The notes below the pieces were generated by a model. It worked only from the letters and a program-made list of their open reading frames with translations. It was not told where the DNA came from and made no database searches. Source: Alphaproteobacteria bacterium UBA6187 (GTDB lineage: Bacteria; Pseudomonadota; Alphaproteobacteria; Rickettsiales; UBA6187). From it: a DNA stretch of 34,425 nt. The DNA is taken from NCBI GenBank assembly GCA_002422795.1, contig DITJ01000024.1, positions 1 through 34,425 of the forward strand. Direction: 5' to 3'. Position 1 is the first letter of the stretch, and every line of letters starts with the position of its first letter. Below are positions 22,372 through 31,040 of this stretch, one piece after another. A program made the translations under genes and the position numbers.

Positions 22372-25239
22372 ATGTATTTTTTGCGGAATTTTCTTCTATT
22401 TTTAGTTATTATACCACCCCAGTTTTCCTATGCAGGGTTGTTTGGAATAGGAGATGTGGAAATAGTCCGTAATGCGTTAGTTGATGCTGCCGATGTTGGC
22501 AATATTAAGTATGTAAAAAGCCTTATAAAAAACGGCTACCCTGTTGATAGCACAGATACAAAGCAGCAAACTGCACTTATGAAAGCGGCAATACGCGGCA
22601 ACCAGGATATTACAAAAATATTAGTTGATGTTGGTGCAGATGTAAATTTACAGGATACCAAAGGAAATACCGCCCTTCACTATGCGGCTGAACATGACCA
22701 CATTGCGGCTGCAAATGAGATAATGAAAAGCCACCGCGTAAATCTAAAAATTTCAAATAACAAGGGCCATACCCCCCTGCAAGCAGCTGTGAAAGCAAAT
22801 GGTTTTAATGTAGCCCAACTAATAACTAAAGCAGCCTTGCTTATTGAGCCAACTATGCAAACAGGTGCATTACCTGAAGCGGCTAAAAGTACAGGAATTT
22901 ACTCAAGAACTGTAGCTACGGGGCTGGGGGTTGCAGCAGGCGGCGCTGCTATAGCCGTTGCTTCAGGTGGTGGCGGGGGTGGTGGCTCGGAAAGTTCCGG
23001 GGGTGGCAGCGGTGATGAGGAAGAAGAAACCACAATCACAATACCTGATAACACGATAGATAACGGCACACCTTCAAGCTTTGAAACCTCGGAATATACT
23101 GAACAAGGCGGCCTTGGCCAGATAAATGCAAATTATGCTTATTCACGCGGTTACACAGGCGCGGATATAACCGTTGCGGTTGTTGATACGGGAGTAAATC
23201 TTACGCACCCAGACCTTGCCGCGAATGTGCTGGTATCTGCCAGTGCTAATTGTATAGGCAGCGGCGGTGATTCTAGTGAATGTATTGTGAACACAGGAAG
23301 CGGCAGTGTGGGGGATGATAATCACTCACACGGCACACATGTTGCTGGGATAATAGCAGCTGTTAAAAATGATTCTGGTATGCATGGTGTTGCGTATAAT
23401 GCCAAAATATTACCAGTAAAAGTTCTTAATCCAAGTGGTAGTAGTCTTGATGTTGCAGCTGGAATAGATTATGCCAGGCTTAATGATGCAAAAGTGATAA
23501 ACTTAAGTCTCGGCAGTGAAGCCAGCCCCACAAATCCCTCACCAGAAACAACAACGGCCATTTCCAGTGCAATGAATAATGGGATTTTAGTTTTTGCTGC
23601 AACTGGGAATGATTTTGAAGATGATCCTACCAATGCAGTAAACCCTATATGGCCTGCAAGGAATGCTAAAACCTTAAATGATGAAATATCAACAGGCGCT
23701 ATTATTGCGGTTGCCTCCGTTGATTCAAGTAGTGTTATTTCTGTGTTCAGTAACCGTTGTGGTGATACAAAAGAGTGGTGCATGGTAGCGCCAGGTGAGG
23801 CCATTACTTCTACAGTGCTTGGCTCAGCTTACGATGATTATTACGGCACTTCAATGGCTACCCCGCAAGTTTCAGGCGCTGCGGCAATATTACTTGCTGC
23901 TTTTCCAAGCCTTACCCCAAGGGAGGTGGCGCTAATATTACTAAATACAGCGGATGATTTAGGTGTGGCAGGTATTGATAGTATATATGGGCATGGTCTC
24001 TTAAACCTTGCGGCAGCAACTGCGCCAAACGGTGTTGTAATTATCCCGCTAAGCATGACTACATCAGGCAGTAGTTCAAGCCTTTCAGGTTCCCATATAA
24101 CTTTAAGCAGTGCATTTGGTGGTTCATTAAATAGCTCAAACATACCTTTTGCAATACTAGATAGTTATAAGCGTGCCTATACGCTTAATTTATCTGATGT
24201 TACCAGCAGCAATATAAACCATAACCGGCTTGCAGATAATTTTGAAAAATTCGCAAATGCTGCTATTTCCAGGTTAGCTATGATAAATATGAATAATAAC
24301 CTTTCGATAGGATTCTCAAGCGAGGCTAGTAATATTCAGCCAGAGCAGCCTGGGGAAGAACAGGGCGATGTTAATTATTTATCAATGGTATCTGAGGCTG
24401 AAGGCATAAAGCAGGCAGTTAATTATAATATTCCTGTAGCGGAATATTTCGGTTTTGGGGCAGTTGAGGAACTAGATGGCAGCGCTTTCCAGGGTAATGC
24501 CCTGCATGGCAACCCATATTTAGCACTTGCGCAGGATGGTATAAGCTCGGTATCTAAATTTTCTATGGAAGATGGTAATATACAGGCAAATTTTGCAGCA
24601 TTTCAGGGAGAAAACCAAGAAAGTGGAAATGATACCTCCGGTATGGTTAGTGAAATTGCGGTAGCTTCTTCTGGTTTTGCGATAGCTTCACAATTTGGTA
24701 TGATAAGGGAGCAAGAATCATTCCTTGGTAGCAGTTCATCCGGCGCATTTGCGATAGGTGGGGATGAAACACCAACATGGTTTTATAACTTATCTGCAAG
24801 CATGAAAGTTGCAGAAAATATAAAATTATTCGGTATATTTTCACAAGGTATAACAACCCCGGAAAATTCTGCAAATTCCCTCATTCATTCTGTTTCCGAA
24901 ATAAAAAGCCAGTCCTTTGCCGCAGGTATTATGAGGAATGCTAATTTTACCGAAAATGATACTCTGGGCTTTGCAGTATCAAGCCCGCTTCGTGTTGTAT
25001 CCGGTAGCGCAACTATAAACACCCCTTCTGGCGCTGATATTAACGGTAATATTTATAGGCAAAACCAGGCTCTTAACCTTGCTGCTTCCGGCATGGAAAC
25101 TGATATGGAAATCTTCTATAAAGTACCGCTGGATGCAAGTATATTAACTGTTGGTGCTATGCGCCGCTTGCAGCCTGATAATATAGAGGATGCGGCATCT
25201 GAAGATATTGTTATGCTTAAGTATGGAAGCAGGTTCTAA
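22372..25239 (+). CDS. Ankyrin-subtilase exported protein with barrel-like C-terminus
   Basis: This 955-aa protein begins with a signal peptide (MYFLRNFLLFLVIIPPQFSYA). Four or so ankyrin repeats follow at about residues 30-165 (QTALMKAAIRGNQDITKILV, NTALHYAAEHDH, HTPLQAAVKANG). Next is an Ala/Gly-rich linker (AAGGAAIAVASGGGGGGG) like those of autotransporter proteases. A peptidase S8 domain has catalytic Asp272 (VVDTGVN), His320 (HSHGTHVAGI), oxyanion Asn413 (ATGND) and Ser494 (GTSMATPQVSGAAA). The last 250 residues are repetitive amphipathic strands ending in an aromatic residue (KYGSRF), compatible with an outer-membrane barrel, but no standard autotransporter domain is certain. It is probably a surface or secreted protease. 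The gene has its own promoter region after divergent folE. Confidence 0.88.
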   Translation: MYFLRNFLLFLVIIPPQFSYAGLFGIGDVEIVRNALVDAADVGNIKYVKSLIKNGYPVDSTDTKQQTALMKAAIRGNQDITKILVDVGADVNLQDTKGNTALHYAAEHDHIAAANEIMKSHRVNLKISNNKGHTPLQAAVKANGFNVAQLITKAALLIEPTMQTGALPEAAKSTGIYSRTVATGLGVAAGGAAIAVASGGGGGGGSESSGGGSGDEEEETTITIPDNTIDNGTPSSFETSEYTEQGGLGQINANYAYSRGYTGADITVAVVDTGVNLTHPDLAANVLVSASANCIGSGGDSSECIVNTGSGSVGDDNHSHGTHVAGIIAAVKNDSGMHGVAYNAKILPVKVLNPSGSSLDVAAGIDYARLNDAKVINLSLGSEASPTNPSPETTTAISSAMNNGILVFAATGNDFEDDPTNAVNPIWPARNAKTLNDEISTGAIIAVASVDSSSVISVFSNRCGDTKEWCMVAPGEAITSTVLGSAYDDYYGTSMATPQVSGAAAILLAAFPSLTPREVALILLNTADDLGVAGIDSIYGHGLLNLAAATAPNGVVIIPLSMTTSGSSSSLSGSHITLSSAFGGSLNSSNIPFAILDSYKRAYTLNLSDVTSSNINHNRLADNFEKFANAAISRLAMINMNNNLSIGFSSEASNIQPEQPGEEQGDVNYLSMVSEAEGIKQAVNYNIPVAEYFGFGAVEELDGSAFQGNALHGNPYLALAQDGISSVSKFSMEDGNIQANFAAFQGENQESGNDTSGMVSEIAVASSGFAIASQFGMIREQESFLGSSSSGAFAIGGDETPTWFYNLSASMKVAENIKLFGIFSQGITTPENSANSLIHSVSEIKSQSFAAGIMRNANFTENDTLGFAVSSPLRVVSGSATINTPSGADINGNIYRQNQALNLAASGMETDMEIFYKVPLDASILTVGAMRRLQPDNIEDAASEDIVMLKYGSRF

Positions 25240-25326
25240 ATAGCACCCCCGGAAAGCAAAGACCCGCTTGAATTGCCCCCTCCATCAACCAGGAGCGGGT
25301 GATGAACCTTTATACTACAGACTTTG

Positions 25327-25976
25327 TTAAACTGTGGTAAAATATGAGGCTTTTTGATAGGAAAACCGCCGTTTTACGGTGCCGAAACATTGTTCGACCC
25401 GCCACCTGGTTTTTGCAATTAATTTATTAAATTGTGACATACGTTTTGTCAAATGTTTGTTGCGGAAGGCCTTGTACATCAGACCATTTTTTAGCCCTTT
25501 TTTCCGCAATATATCTTTATTTTCTGCGCTGAAAAAACCTTTATCCGCATTCACGCGCGTGCCTTTTTTCAGGCCGTTTGTCATCGCATCAAGCTCCTTC
25601 GTTTCCGGCAGATTTGCTGGTTTTGTGGGGATTTTATCAATAAATCCTTCCGCATCAGGCCGCGCAAAAACCCGGTAGCCCAAATAGCTCTTTTTGCCTT
25701 TTTTTAGCCATCTGGCATTGGGGTCGGCTGAATATTGGGTGCTGTATGTTCATCTTGAGATTTTTCTAAAACCTTGCGTGGCCGCGCGTTTGAAGCGATA
25801 ATCGTGGCAAGGCACTTAAACATTTTTAATGTATCGTAACCGGTCGGGCCATCCTCTTTGTGGACGCCTTTCAATATATCGCTAAAACGCCTCTAATCCA
25901 ACAACTTACTAAGCTTAACCAACTGGTTATCTTTACCAAGATGTGATGACAAACCTATCTCAAAAAAACTCACCAT
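25327..25976 (-). mobile_element. Decayed IS5-family transposase
   Basis: From an ATG at 25976 the frame reads MVSFFEIGLSSHLGKDNQ and LVKLSKLLD, then a TAG replacing the usual Trp, then RRFSDILKGVHKEDGPTGYD and LKMFKCL. A large deletion and frame changes follow, and the last 118 codons (25327-25683) are open: GYRVFARPDAEGFIDK, NADKGFFSAENKDIL and the C-terminal RWRVEQCFGTVKRRF. The central part with the first catalytic Asp is gone. The copy is inactive. No clear terminal inverted repeats were identified. Confidence 0.85.
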
Positions 25977-25984
25977 TTTCTTTC

Positions 25985-26147
25985 TATACTCATTCTGATT
26001 CAAACTGCCGATTAGAATCAAGTATTTTTTGTTATAGGAAAAAGTTAAATCTGAAGTAATAGTGGCCCTATTTCAAAGATTTAACTTTTTTATATAACAA
26101 ATAAAGACGAGGCATTATAATCGGCAATTTGAATCAGAATGAGTATA
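25985..26147. mobile_element. 163-bp inverted-repeat element (MITE-like), copy 2
   Basis: Same length and nearly the same sequence as copy 1 at 20174-20336, with matched changes in both ends (ATTCTGATTCAAA and TTTGAATCAGAAT). The paired change preserves the terminal inverted repeat. It lies 8 bp from the start of the decayed IS5 and is followed by a decayed IS982. Confidence 0.8.
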
Positions 26148-26232
26148 TATATAAATTTATGATAAAAAATTATACCAAAATCTATATGAAATTTAAAGAG
26201 TTATGCAGAGGTCTTTTATACCAGTTTATGAC

Positions 26233-26422
26233 AAAGTTATCTTACGGAAAAGATTCATGGTTGAAGCCGTCTTTGAGAAACTAAAACATAGGCATGAACA
26301 TCGAACATACAAAACATTGACTCCCAGCAAATGCACTGATTAACTGGCTTTCAGCCCTTGTCGCTTACCAAACTTCTACCAATAAACCAGCCCTGAAATG
26401 TTTTATAGCTATCCAAAACTGA
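26233..26422 (+). mobile_element. 3' remnant of an IS982-family transposase
   Basis: One frame reads KVILRKRFMVEAVFEKLKHR, then HEHRTYKTLTP. After a frame change another reads INWLSALVAYQTSTNKPALK and ends in a stop at 26420-26422. Both match the C-terminus of IS982-type transposases (L-R-K-R-x-x-I-E-x-V, then N-x-L-x-A-L-x-A-Y). The upstream two-thirds is missing. It ends 3 bp from the stop of the convergent regulator gene. Confidence 0.65.
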
Positions 26423-26424
26423 GG

Positions 26425-27033
26425 TTAACTAATGAAATACCCTGCTGCGGAATTGCCGATAAAATTATCCTGCTTGCCGAGTTTTTGCCTTATGCGGTAT
26501 ATGTGAGTTTCTATTGTGTGTGTATCTACATCATTTTCATAGCCCCATACTTCCCTTAATATTTCCTCACGGCTTACAATATTATTACCGGCTTTATATA
26601 AAAGCATTATCAGTTCGGCCTCTTTTTCGGTGAGGATAATCTCCACATTATCTTTTATAAGCGCCCTGCTACTTGAATCATATTCAAAATTGCCGATTCT
26701 CAGATTATTCCTATTATTGGCAATGGCTGCAACTGTATTATTTATGATATCAATAACTTCTTTCAGCATATATGGCTTTTTAATCAGTATTACCCCTTCT
26801 GAAGATTGTAAATCATTGCCACTGCCAAGCCCGATAATGCGTAATTTTATACCGCCCAATTCTTTTTTTAATTTATTGATAATGCCCGTATCGGCTATAA
26901 ACACCCCAACATCATCAAGCATATCATTTGTTTTATTTTCAATGTGTTTTATTTCACAATCTGGCAGCAAATTTTTTGCCTGCATTAGCACCTTAAAAAG
27001 CTCTTCATTGTTAAATATTAGGATTGTTTGCAT
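26425..27033 (-). CDS. OmpR-type response regulator with atypical receiver
   Basis: This 202-aa protein has an N-terminal receiver-like domain (about residues 1-100) and a C-terminal winged-helix DNA-binding domain (RIGNFEYDSSSRALIKDN, LTEKEAELIMLLYKAGNNIV, SREEILREVWGYENDVDTHT, IYRIRQKL). The receiver keeps a possible phospho-acceptor Asp in VFIADTG and the Lys-Pro of IKKPYMLKEV. The acidic pair normally after strand 1 is replaced by NNEE (LIFNNEELF). Phosphorylation-independent control is therefore possible. No histidine kinase gene is adjacent. The target genes are unknown. Confidence 0.85.
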   Translation of the reverse strand: MQTILIFNNEELFKVLMQAKNLLPDCEIKHIENKTNDMLDDVGVFIADTGIINKLKKELGGIKLRIIGLGSGNDLQSSEGVILIKKPYMLKEVIDIINNTVAAIANNRNNLRIGNFEYDSSSRALIKDNVEIILTEKEAELIMLLYKAGNNIVSREEILREVWGYENDVDTHTIETHIYRIRQKLGKQDNFIGNSAAGYFIS

Positions 27034-27090
27034 TTTTTTCTGTTTTAAAAATATTAAGTAACGTCTGTTTTATATAGTAACAAGGTGAAT

Positions 27091-27166
27091 TTTGTCATCC
27101 CGGGATTTAGGAAATCTTAGGCTCGCGCTTAGAGCCTTAGGTTTCCTTGATACCCGGGATGACAAA
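27091..27166. repeat. Hairpin repeat, GTCATCCCGGG type
   Basis: A 76-bp near-perfect palindrome: TTTGTCATCCCGGG pairs with CCCGGGATGACAAA, and inner arms TTAGGAAATCTTAGGCTC pair with GAGCCTTAGGTTTCCTTGA. It lies between the divergent regulator and ribA genes. It may be a dispersed extragenic palindrome. Confidence 0.75.
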
Positions 27167-27274
27167 GATAAACATTGTTTACAAAACCAGACATTATCTA
27201 GCATAACCTAACAAAAATAAAAAATATCTGCAATTGCTGTTTATAAATGCAGCAGGATTTAGTATAAGCACAAC

Positions 27275-28348
27275 ATGAAATTAAAGAAAAATGAAAAGCA
27301 ATTAATACAAATAGAGCGTGCATGTGGTGACTTGCGCCGTGGAATGCCGGTGTTTGTGACAAATGGACCAAGATATAAAATATTGGTCGCATCCCCGGAT
27401 AATTCATTATATATCAGCAGCCTGTTTAATAATAACCGGGTGAAAGATAAAAAACTTATTATCTCCGCCGCCCGCGCGAATTACCTATTCCCACAGCAAA
27501 ATTTTACAGCTCCGGTTGCCATATCTGCAAACTACTTAAGTGAACAAGATATTATTGTGCTTTGCTCTAAATCGCCATCTACTACAAACTTCACTGGAGG
27601 CAGTTTTACCTCCACCACAGAACTGGAACAATCAGCACTAAAACTTGCCAAATTATCCGAGCTTATCCCGGCCATAATAATATTTGATTTAAAAGGCAAA
27701 TCTTCGGAAGATTTTTTAACGGTAAGCTTTGATGCGATTGATTCATATATGGATAATGCGCATTACAGCATGGTTGAAGCAACCCGCGCTCCGCTTACCC
27801 TGCAAAACGCAGAAACTTGCGAAATAATTGCCTATCACCCAAATGTTGGCGGGTCTGAGCATTATGCCATAATAGTGGGCAAGCCTGATTTAAACAACCC
27901 ACTGGTACGCGTTCATTCTTCCTGCTATACGGGCGATTTACTAGCCTCGCTCTCCTGCGATTGCCGTGACCAGCTACAAAGCGCAATTGAACTTATGGGC
28001 AAGAATGAAGGCGGAATAATCCTGTATTTAATGCAGGAAGGTCGCGGCATTGGGCTGGTGAACAAACTTCGCGCCTATGATTTAAAAGATAAAGGTATGG
28101 ATACTGTAACCGCAAACCACGCCCTTGGTTTTGACGATGATGAACGCCTGTTCCTGCCAGCGGCTGAAATCCTAAAAAAACTAGGCGTTAAAACTGCGCG
28201 CCTTCTTAGCAATAACCCGCGCAAAGCCTCCGGCCTTGAAGAACACGGCATTAAAGTAACCGCATGTGTCCCGCATATAATGGAAAGCAACCTGCATAAC
28301 AAAGATTATCTACAAACAAAAATAGATAAAATGGGGCATAAATTTTAA
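27275..28348 (+). CDS. ribA: GTP cyclohydrolase II with degenerate N-terminal domain
   Basis: It opens the GTP imidazole ring in riboflavin synthesis. In the 357-aa protein, the C-terminal half is a complete GTP cyclohydrolase II: VRVHSSCYTGDLLASLSCDC supplies the three zinc cysteines (about 219-232), then LMQEGRGIGLVNKLRAYDL and NPRKASGLEEHGIKV. The N-terminal 150 residues (ERACGDLRRGMPVFV) lack the motifs of DHBP synthase. The protein therefore matches the alphaproteobacterial RibA form with an extra domain and not a RibBA. The stop overlaps the convergent gldG-like stop by 4 bp. Confidence 0.92.
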   Translation: MKLKKNEKQLIQIERACGDLRRGMPVFVTNGPRYKILVASPDNSLYISSLFNNNRVKDKKLIISAARANYLFPQQNFTAPVAISANYLSEQDIIVLCSKSPSTTNFTGGSFTSTTELEQSALKLAKLSELIPAIIIFDLKGKSSEDFLTVSFDAIDSYMDNAHYSMVEATRAPLTLQNAETCEIIAYHPNVGGSEHYAIIVGKPDLNNPLVRVHSSCYTGDLLASLSCDCRDQLQSAIELMGKNEGGIILYLMQEGRGIGLVNKLRAYDLKDKGMDTVTANHALGFDDDERLFLPAAEILKKLGVKTARLLSNNPRKASGLEEHGIKVTACVPHIMESNLHNKDYLQTKIDKMGHKF

Positions 28349-30189
28349 CGCCGCTTAAACATAAATACAAATACCGCAAACAAGGAAATAAGCAGTGGCA
28401 TAAGGATAATATTTATAAATTTCAGTACACTGCCAAGCTGCTCAACATCTTTTTTCAGTTCATGCTGCACCTCCCGAAGTTCCTTCCTTGTTTTCGCCAT
28501 CTGGTCTGTAAATGCGGTAATTTCCTGCTGCTGCTGGCTTTTGTAGACAAGCTTATCCCCCGCCTCTGCATCCGCCTGTTTCTTAATTTCAGCAAGACGG
28601 ACTTCCGTTGCGGCAAGCGTATCCTTTAGACTTTTTTCTTTTACAAGGAACCTTTGCTCGGCATCCTTCTTTAATTTTTCAACTACAGTGAATGGGCGTG
28701 ATGCGGCTCCTCTGCCACGTAAGGATATAAGGTCGTTACTGCCACTTAAGAATTCCACAATATTGGTAAGAAGTGAGCTGTTATCTCCATTTTGCATCAC
28801 CACTTTATAACCTTGCACATCCTGTACCTGGGCCCATGTATCATCGCGTAAAATATCGGTATCGGCAACCAGCACCACGTTAATATTGCCTTTAGATTCA
28901 GCCAAATGGCCAGCTTCACCGCCGCGCTCAGGAAAAGCCGTTTTTACCTTGCCTTCGATTTTTGCGGCCAGGGTATATTCTTTATTTTCTGAAACGAAGC
29001 TGCTTAATAATTTATTCGGGTCTGGTGCGCCGCCAAGCACGCTAGAATTAACACGCATGGATTCAGGGCTGGTTTTTATAAGCGTGGTTACATTCATGCC
29101 GCTAAGCTTAAGGTCGCTAATAGAACCGGCTGTAGCCATATTCACATTTTTAAGGATGCTAGTTGTTACATCTTCGCTATTTAAACCTTCCTTCCCTATA
29201 TTAAGCCAGGCGATATAATCCACCTTGCCTTTGCCTTCAGCATCCGCCTGCACCGGACGGGCAGCTTTCCTGTCTGCTATAATGCTATCAGGTGCAATTT
29301 CAACTCCCCAGACATTCAGTAATTTATTAAATTCAGGAGAAAATTTCCTGTCCTCCTGGTTGCCAGTGCCAACACCTTCTTTGTAAGGATCAACAAAAAA
29401 CACTGCTTTTCCGCCACCTAGAACATATTGGTCTATGGCGTGTAATATATCGCTACTGAATTCCTTTGGCTGCACTACCATTAAAACATCGAGCTTTTCA
29501 GGAATTTTGCCCGAATCTTTTTCAATATTAACTATATCGAAGCCTTGTTTTAACTGCTCAAGTGCGAGCCACGCCTGCCCACCGCCAAGCCCTGGAATTC
29601 CCATCATAGGAGCAGATTCCATTGGAATGCTGGTAAGCAGCCCCATAACCGGGCGCCTTTGCTGCGAAAGGTCATAAATTGCCTTGGTGATTTCATATTC
29701 AACAAACCTCTGCCTGTCCGGGTGGAAGAACGGAATTGCACGCGTATCATCCCTGCTATTGCTTATGGCAAGACCCAGATAGAAATTCTCACCAGTGCCA
29801 AGGTCTATACCTTTTATACCATAACCCACAGCCAAATCTTCATCATCTGTGAATGTTTCCGGGTCTATTATCTGCAAACTAAGCTTGCCACCGGAAGCAC
29901 TTGCATATCCTGCAAGTATGCCCCGTATGCGCTCGGCATGGCTTTTTAAAACAGGATAACCGTTTGAAGCTTTTCTTGAATAGAAGAAACGTAAAGTTAC
30001 AGGTTCATGAATATTCTGGATAATATTCTTTGTGCCCTTAGAAAGGGCGTAAATGCTATCTTGTGTTAAATCAAGGTCATATTGTTTTAAAGAATTATTA
30101 CCGATAATATTAACGGCAAAAAATAATACTACCGCAAAAATTATAACGATAAGTGATTTAATTCCTGCGTTTGCATATTTCTTTAGCAT
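28345..30189 (-). CDS. GldG-family ABC transporter auxiliary protein
   Basis: This 614-aa protein has an N-terminal membrane helix (IKSLIVIIFAVVLFFAVNII), a large periplasmic domain with GldG features (LTQDSIYALSKGTKNI, EPVTLRFFYSRK, ALEQLKQGFDI, FFVDPY), a coiled coil (about 520-585) and a C-terminal helix (INIILMPLLISLFAVFVF) ending KRR. Relatives work with a GldA ATPase and GldF permease in uncharacterised ABC systems. Those partners are not next to it here. It overlaps ribA tail-to-tail by 4 bp and follows pseudopilin 4 across a heptamer-repeat palindrome. Confidence 0.85.
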   Translation of the reverse strand: MLKKYANAGIKSLIVIIFAVVLFFAVNIIGNNSLKQYDLDLTQDSIYALSKGTKNIIQNIHEPVTLRFFYSRKASNGYPVLKSHAERIRGILAGYASASGGKLSLQIIDPETFTDDEDLAVGYGIKGIDLGTGENFYLGLAISNSRDDTRAIPFFHPDRQRFVEYEITKAIYDLSQQRRPVMGLLTSIPMESAPMMGIPGLGGGQAWLALEQLKQGFDIVNIEKDSGKIPEKLDVLMVVQPKEFSSDILHAIDQYVLGGGKAVFFVDPYKEGVGTGNQEDRKFSPEFNKLLNVWGVEIAPDSIIADRKAARPVQADAEGKGKVDYIAWLNIGKEGLNSEDVTTSILKNVNMATAGSISDLKLSGMNVTTLIKTSPESMRVNSSVLGGAPDPNKLLSSFVSENKEYTLAAKIEGKVKTAFPERGGEAGHLAESKGNINVVLVADTDILRDDTWAQVQDVQGYKVVMQNGDNSSLLTNIVEFLSGSNDLISLRGRGAASRPFTVVEKLKKDAEQRFLVKEKSLKDTLAATEVRLAEIKKQADAEAGDKLVYKSQQQQEITAFTDQMAKTRKELREVQHELKKDVEQLGSVLKFINIILMPLLISLFAVFVFMFKRR

Positions 30190-30204
30190 TTAAATACCTT
30201 TTTA

Positions 30205-30294
30205 TTAGTTGCTAGTCGCTAGTTACTAGTTGCTAGCAGGATATAAGCGGACTATCTTACTTACCAGTAACTAGCAACTAGTGACTAGCAACTA
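30205..30294. repeat. Inverted array of CTAGTTG-type heptamers
   Basis: The left arm has tandem 7-mers TTAGTTG, CTAGTCG, CTAGTTA, CTAGTTG, CTAG (30205-30236). The right arm (30265-30294) is the inverted version with a few changes. Together they can form a stem of about 30 bp with a 28-base loop. It fills the gap between pseudopilin 4 and the gldG-like gene on the same strand. Confidence 0.8.
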
Positions 30295-30296
30295 CC

Positions 30297-31040
30297 TTAA
30301 AACTTCCTCTGCCAGTAATACAACGTGCATGTTTCGCTTGTATCGCTAGGGTTATATAAATTTGTAGTATCTGTAACGCAATTATTAGATGAACCAGCCG
30401 CTCCCCTCGCTGCATAAAACATTCCATTTGCCGCAAGGCCGTCATCAATTTTTGCATCAATTGCATAAGCATCCTTTGCAAGCATAAAGCCCGCCGTCGG
30501 CCAACCTGACGTAATGCTTCCAAGGCGAAGTGCATGGCCTGCCGTGTTGTAAATTAACGTCTGGTAAGCATAAAATGAAAACACCCCGATTGTAAAGGGC
30601 TCTGAATTGATTGAATTAACACCGGCAGCATATCTTGTGCCACTTACAGCCCCAGTATAAGTACCTGTTATAAGGGCAGATTTACCAAGATGTTCCCACG
30701 CATATAAATCTTCATTGGTCGAATCTACCAGGCTATTGCCATCACCATTATGCGCACCGGTCCAATAATCTGAAGCTGTTGGTAAATCACCTGGCAAATA
30801 TCCATATTCTGACTGGAATTCATTAATGGCAGACATATAAGTTGTGAATTCACTCACTGCTTTACGTATTTTTGCCGCTTTAAGCATCGAAAGACCACCG
30901 AAAGAACCTGCTACCATCAGTGAGATAATAGATACACTCACAGAAAGCTCGGTAAGCGTTACGCCCCTTTGGCTACTCCTTAATGAACGAACTCCATTTT
31001 GCAGGGAGGATAATATAGTTTTAATCACCATCATTAGCAT
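30297..31040 (-). CDS. Type IV pilin-like / pseudopilin protein 4
   Basis: This 247-aa protein has a long basic leader (about 26 residues) before the prepilin signal RGVTLTELSVSVSIISLMVA (Gly at -1, Glu5 present). The globular part shares EYGYLPGDLPTASDYW and IDAKIDDGLAANG with the other pseudopilins but is otherwise diverged, and it ends YYWQRKF. The start region ATGCTAATGATGGTG overlaps the end of the ArsR gene by 20 nt or fewer. Translational coupling is likely, and the exact start (31040, 31034 or 31031) is uncertain. Regulation together with an ArsR protein is unusual for a pilin. Confidence 0.85.
   Translation of the reverse strand: MLMMVIKTILSSLQNGVRSLRSSQRGVTLTELSVSVSIISLMVAGSFGGLSMLKAAKIRKAVSEFTTYMSAINEFQSEYGYLPGDLPTASDYWTGAHNGDGNSLVDSTNEDLYAWEHLGKSALITGTYTGAVSGTRYAAGVNSINSEPFTIGVFSFYAYQTLIYNTAGHALRLGSITSGWPTAGFMLAKDAYAIDAKIDDGLAANGMFYAARGAAGSSNNCVTDTTNLYNPSDTSETCTLYYWQRKF

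Noticed and set aside
25240..25326. Terminator after the ankyrin-subtilase gene
   Set aside because: The 7-bp pair ACCCGCT/AGCGGGT has a loop of about 30 bases and no T tract, so it may instead be part of the IS5 remnant's edge.
27275..28348. Bifunctional RibBA
   Set aside because: The N-terminal region lacks the DHBP synthase motifs; only the GTP cyclohydrolase II half is complete.
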